Origin: Synergistaceae bacterium
GTDB taxonomy: Bacteria > Synergistota > Synergistia > Synergistales > Aminobacteriaceae
NCBI GenBank assembly: GCA_017448375.1
Contig: JAFSLR010000038.1
Coordinates: forward strand, 1 to 6,243
Direction of reading: 5' to 3'
DNA length: 6,243 bases
The position numbers and the translations under genes were made by a program. Under the pieces are notes generated by a model. It was given only the letters and a program-made list of their open reading frames with translations, ran no database searches and had not been told where the DNA came from. Position 1 is the stretch's first letter; each line of letters opens with the position of its first letter. Shown piece after piece: positions 6,083 through 6,243 of the stretch.

Positions 6083-6110
6083 CACAATGTTAAGCACAAG
6101 AGAACGGCGG

Positions 6111-6151
6111 AAAAAAATTGGACGGCCTCCCATGTCCTGAGAGCACCGCCC
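6111..6151 (-). terminator. Intrinsic terminator of the leftward gene
   Basis: Read on the minus strand, GGGCGGT (6151-6145), a bulged G, CTCTC (6143-6139), a 7-nt loop, GGGAG (6131-6127) and GCCGTCC (6126-6120) form a stem of 7 plus 5 pairs. An AA and seven T residues (6117-6111) follow. Three of the pairs are G-U wobbles that become A-C mismatches on the + strand, so the hairpin is built mainly for leftward transcripts. It starts 23 nt after the stop of the minus-strand gene. On the + strand the weakened stem ends in ATTTT and could act as a poor terminator for yggS. Confidence 0.85.
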
Positions 6152-6153
6152 AT

Positions 6154-6169
6154 TTTCGTCATTTCGTCA
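6154..6169 (+). repeat. 8-bp tandem repeat TTTCGTCA x2
   Basis: Two adjacent copies of TTTCGTCA lie between the minus-strand stop codon and its terminator hairpin. They are short, probably slippage-derived, and of no evident function. Confidence 0.6.
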
Positions 6170-6174
6170 TTCTG

Positions 6175-6243
6175 TTAGCCGATTTCCGCAATGAGTTTCT
6201 CCACAGCCTCGTGAGCATCTGCAGGGAGCTTATCGATTCCGCC
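6175..6243 (-). CDS. C-terminal end of an unidentified minus-strand gene, truncated by the window
   Basis: On the minus strand the frame is open from the window edge through 22 codons (GGIDKLPADAHEAVEKLIAEIG) to TAA at 6177-6175. Twenty-three nt later an intrinsic terminator of the same orientation begins, and this is the main reason for believing that this is a real gene end. The residues look like a charged amphipathic C-terminal helix (AHEAVEKLIAEIG). They are too few to assign a family and I do not recognise the protein. It is convergent with yggS. Confidence 0.7.
   Translation of the reverse strand, partial: GGIDKLPADAHEAVEKLIAEIG

Noticed and set aside
5843..6133. Minus-strand open frame of 96 codons over the 3' end of yggS
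   Set aside because: Its start lies inside the leftward terminator hairpin and its body is antisense to the conserved end of YggS, so it is very unlikely to be a gene.

Overview
The window looks like chromosomal DNA of a diderm (outer-membrane) bacterium. A LpxL/HtrB-type lipid A acyltransferase implies lipopolysaccharide, while an HlyD-like membrane protein directly followed by yggS recalls the ylm loci of Bacillota. Synergistota or an LPS-bearing Bacillota lineage would fit both, but this is inference from gene content and not a sequence match. Base composition looks roughly balanced, and no mobile element, CRISPR array, tRNA or rRNA is visible.

Layout. The left edge (2-328) holds the last 108 codons of a polyprenyl-phosphate sugar-1-phosphate transferase, the kind of enzyme that starts surface-glycan assembly. 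A 72-bp gap follows, with a candidate extended -10 promoter and a good ribosome-binding site. Then comes a tight run of seven genes on the + strand: tyrS (401-1678), a short atypical glycosyltransferase (1681-2448), a LpxL/HtrB-family acyltransferase (2445-3311), queD (3313-3681), folE2 (3678-4451), an HlyD-like single-pass membrane protein (4448-5377) and yggS (5381-6064). Junctions are gaps of 1-3 nt or 4-nt ATGA overlaps, so one polycistronic, translationally coupled transcript is likely.

Right of yggS is a 110-bp convergent spacer with two short tandem repeats and a clear intrinsic terminator reading leftward. Beyond it (6175-6243) lie the last 22 codons of an unidentified minus-strand gene that the window cuts off.

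How the genes work together. FolE2 and QueD perform the first two steps from GTP toward preQ0/queuosine; QueE and QueC are not here. The acyltransferase and glycosyltransferase probably act on the envelope lipid or glycan. TyrRS, QueD/FolE2 (a pathway that modifies tRNAs including tRNA-Tyr) and YggS (PLP homeostasis) are housekeeping functions. The parts worth a second look are the aberrant glycosyltransferase, the regional shifts in synonymous codon choice, and the strand-asymmetric terminator. I see no strong evidence for a wholly new system.
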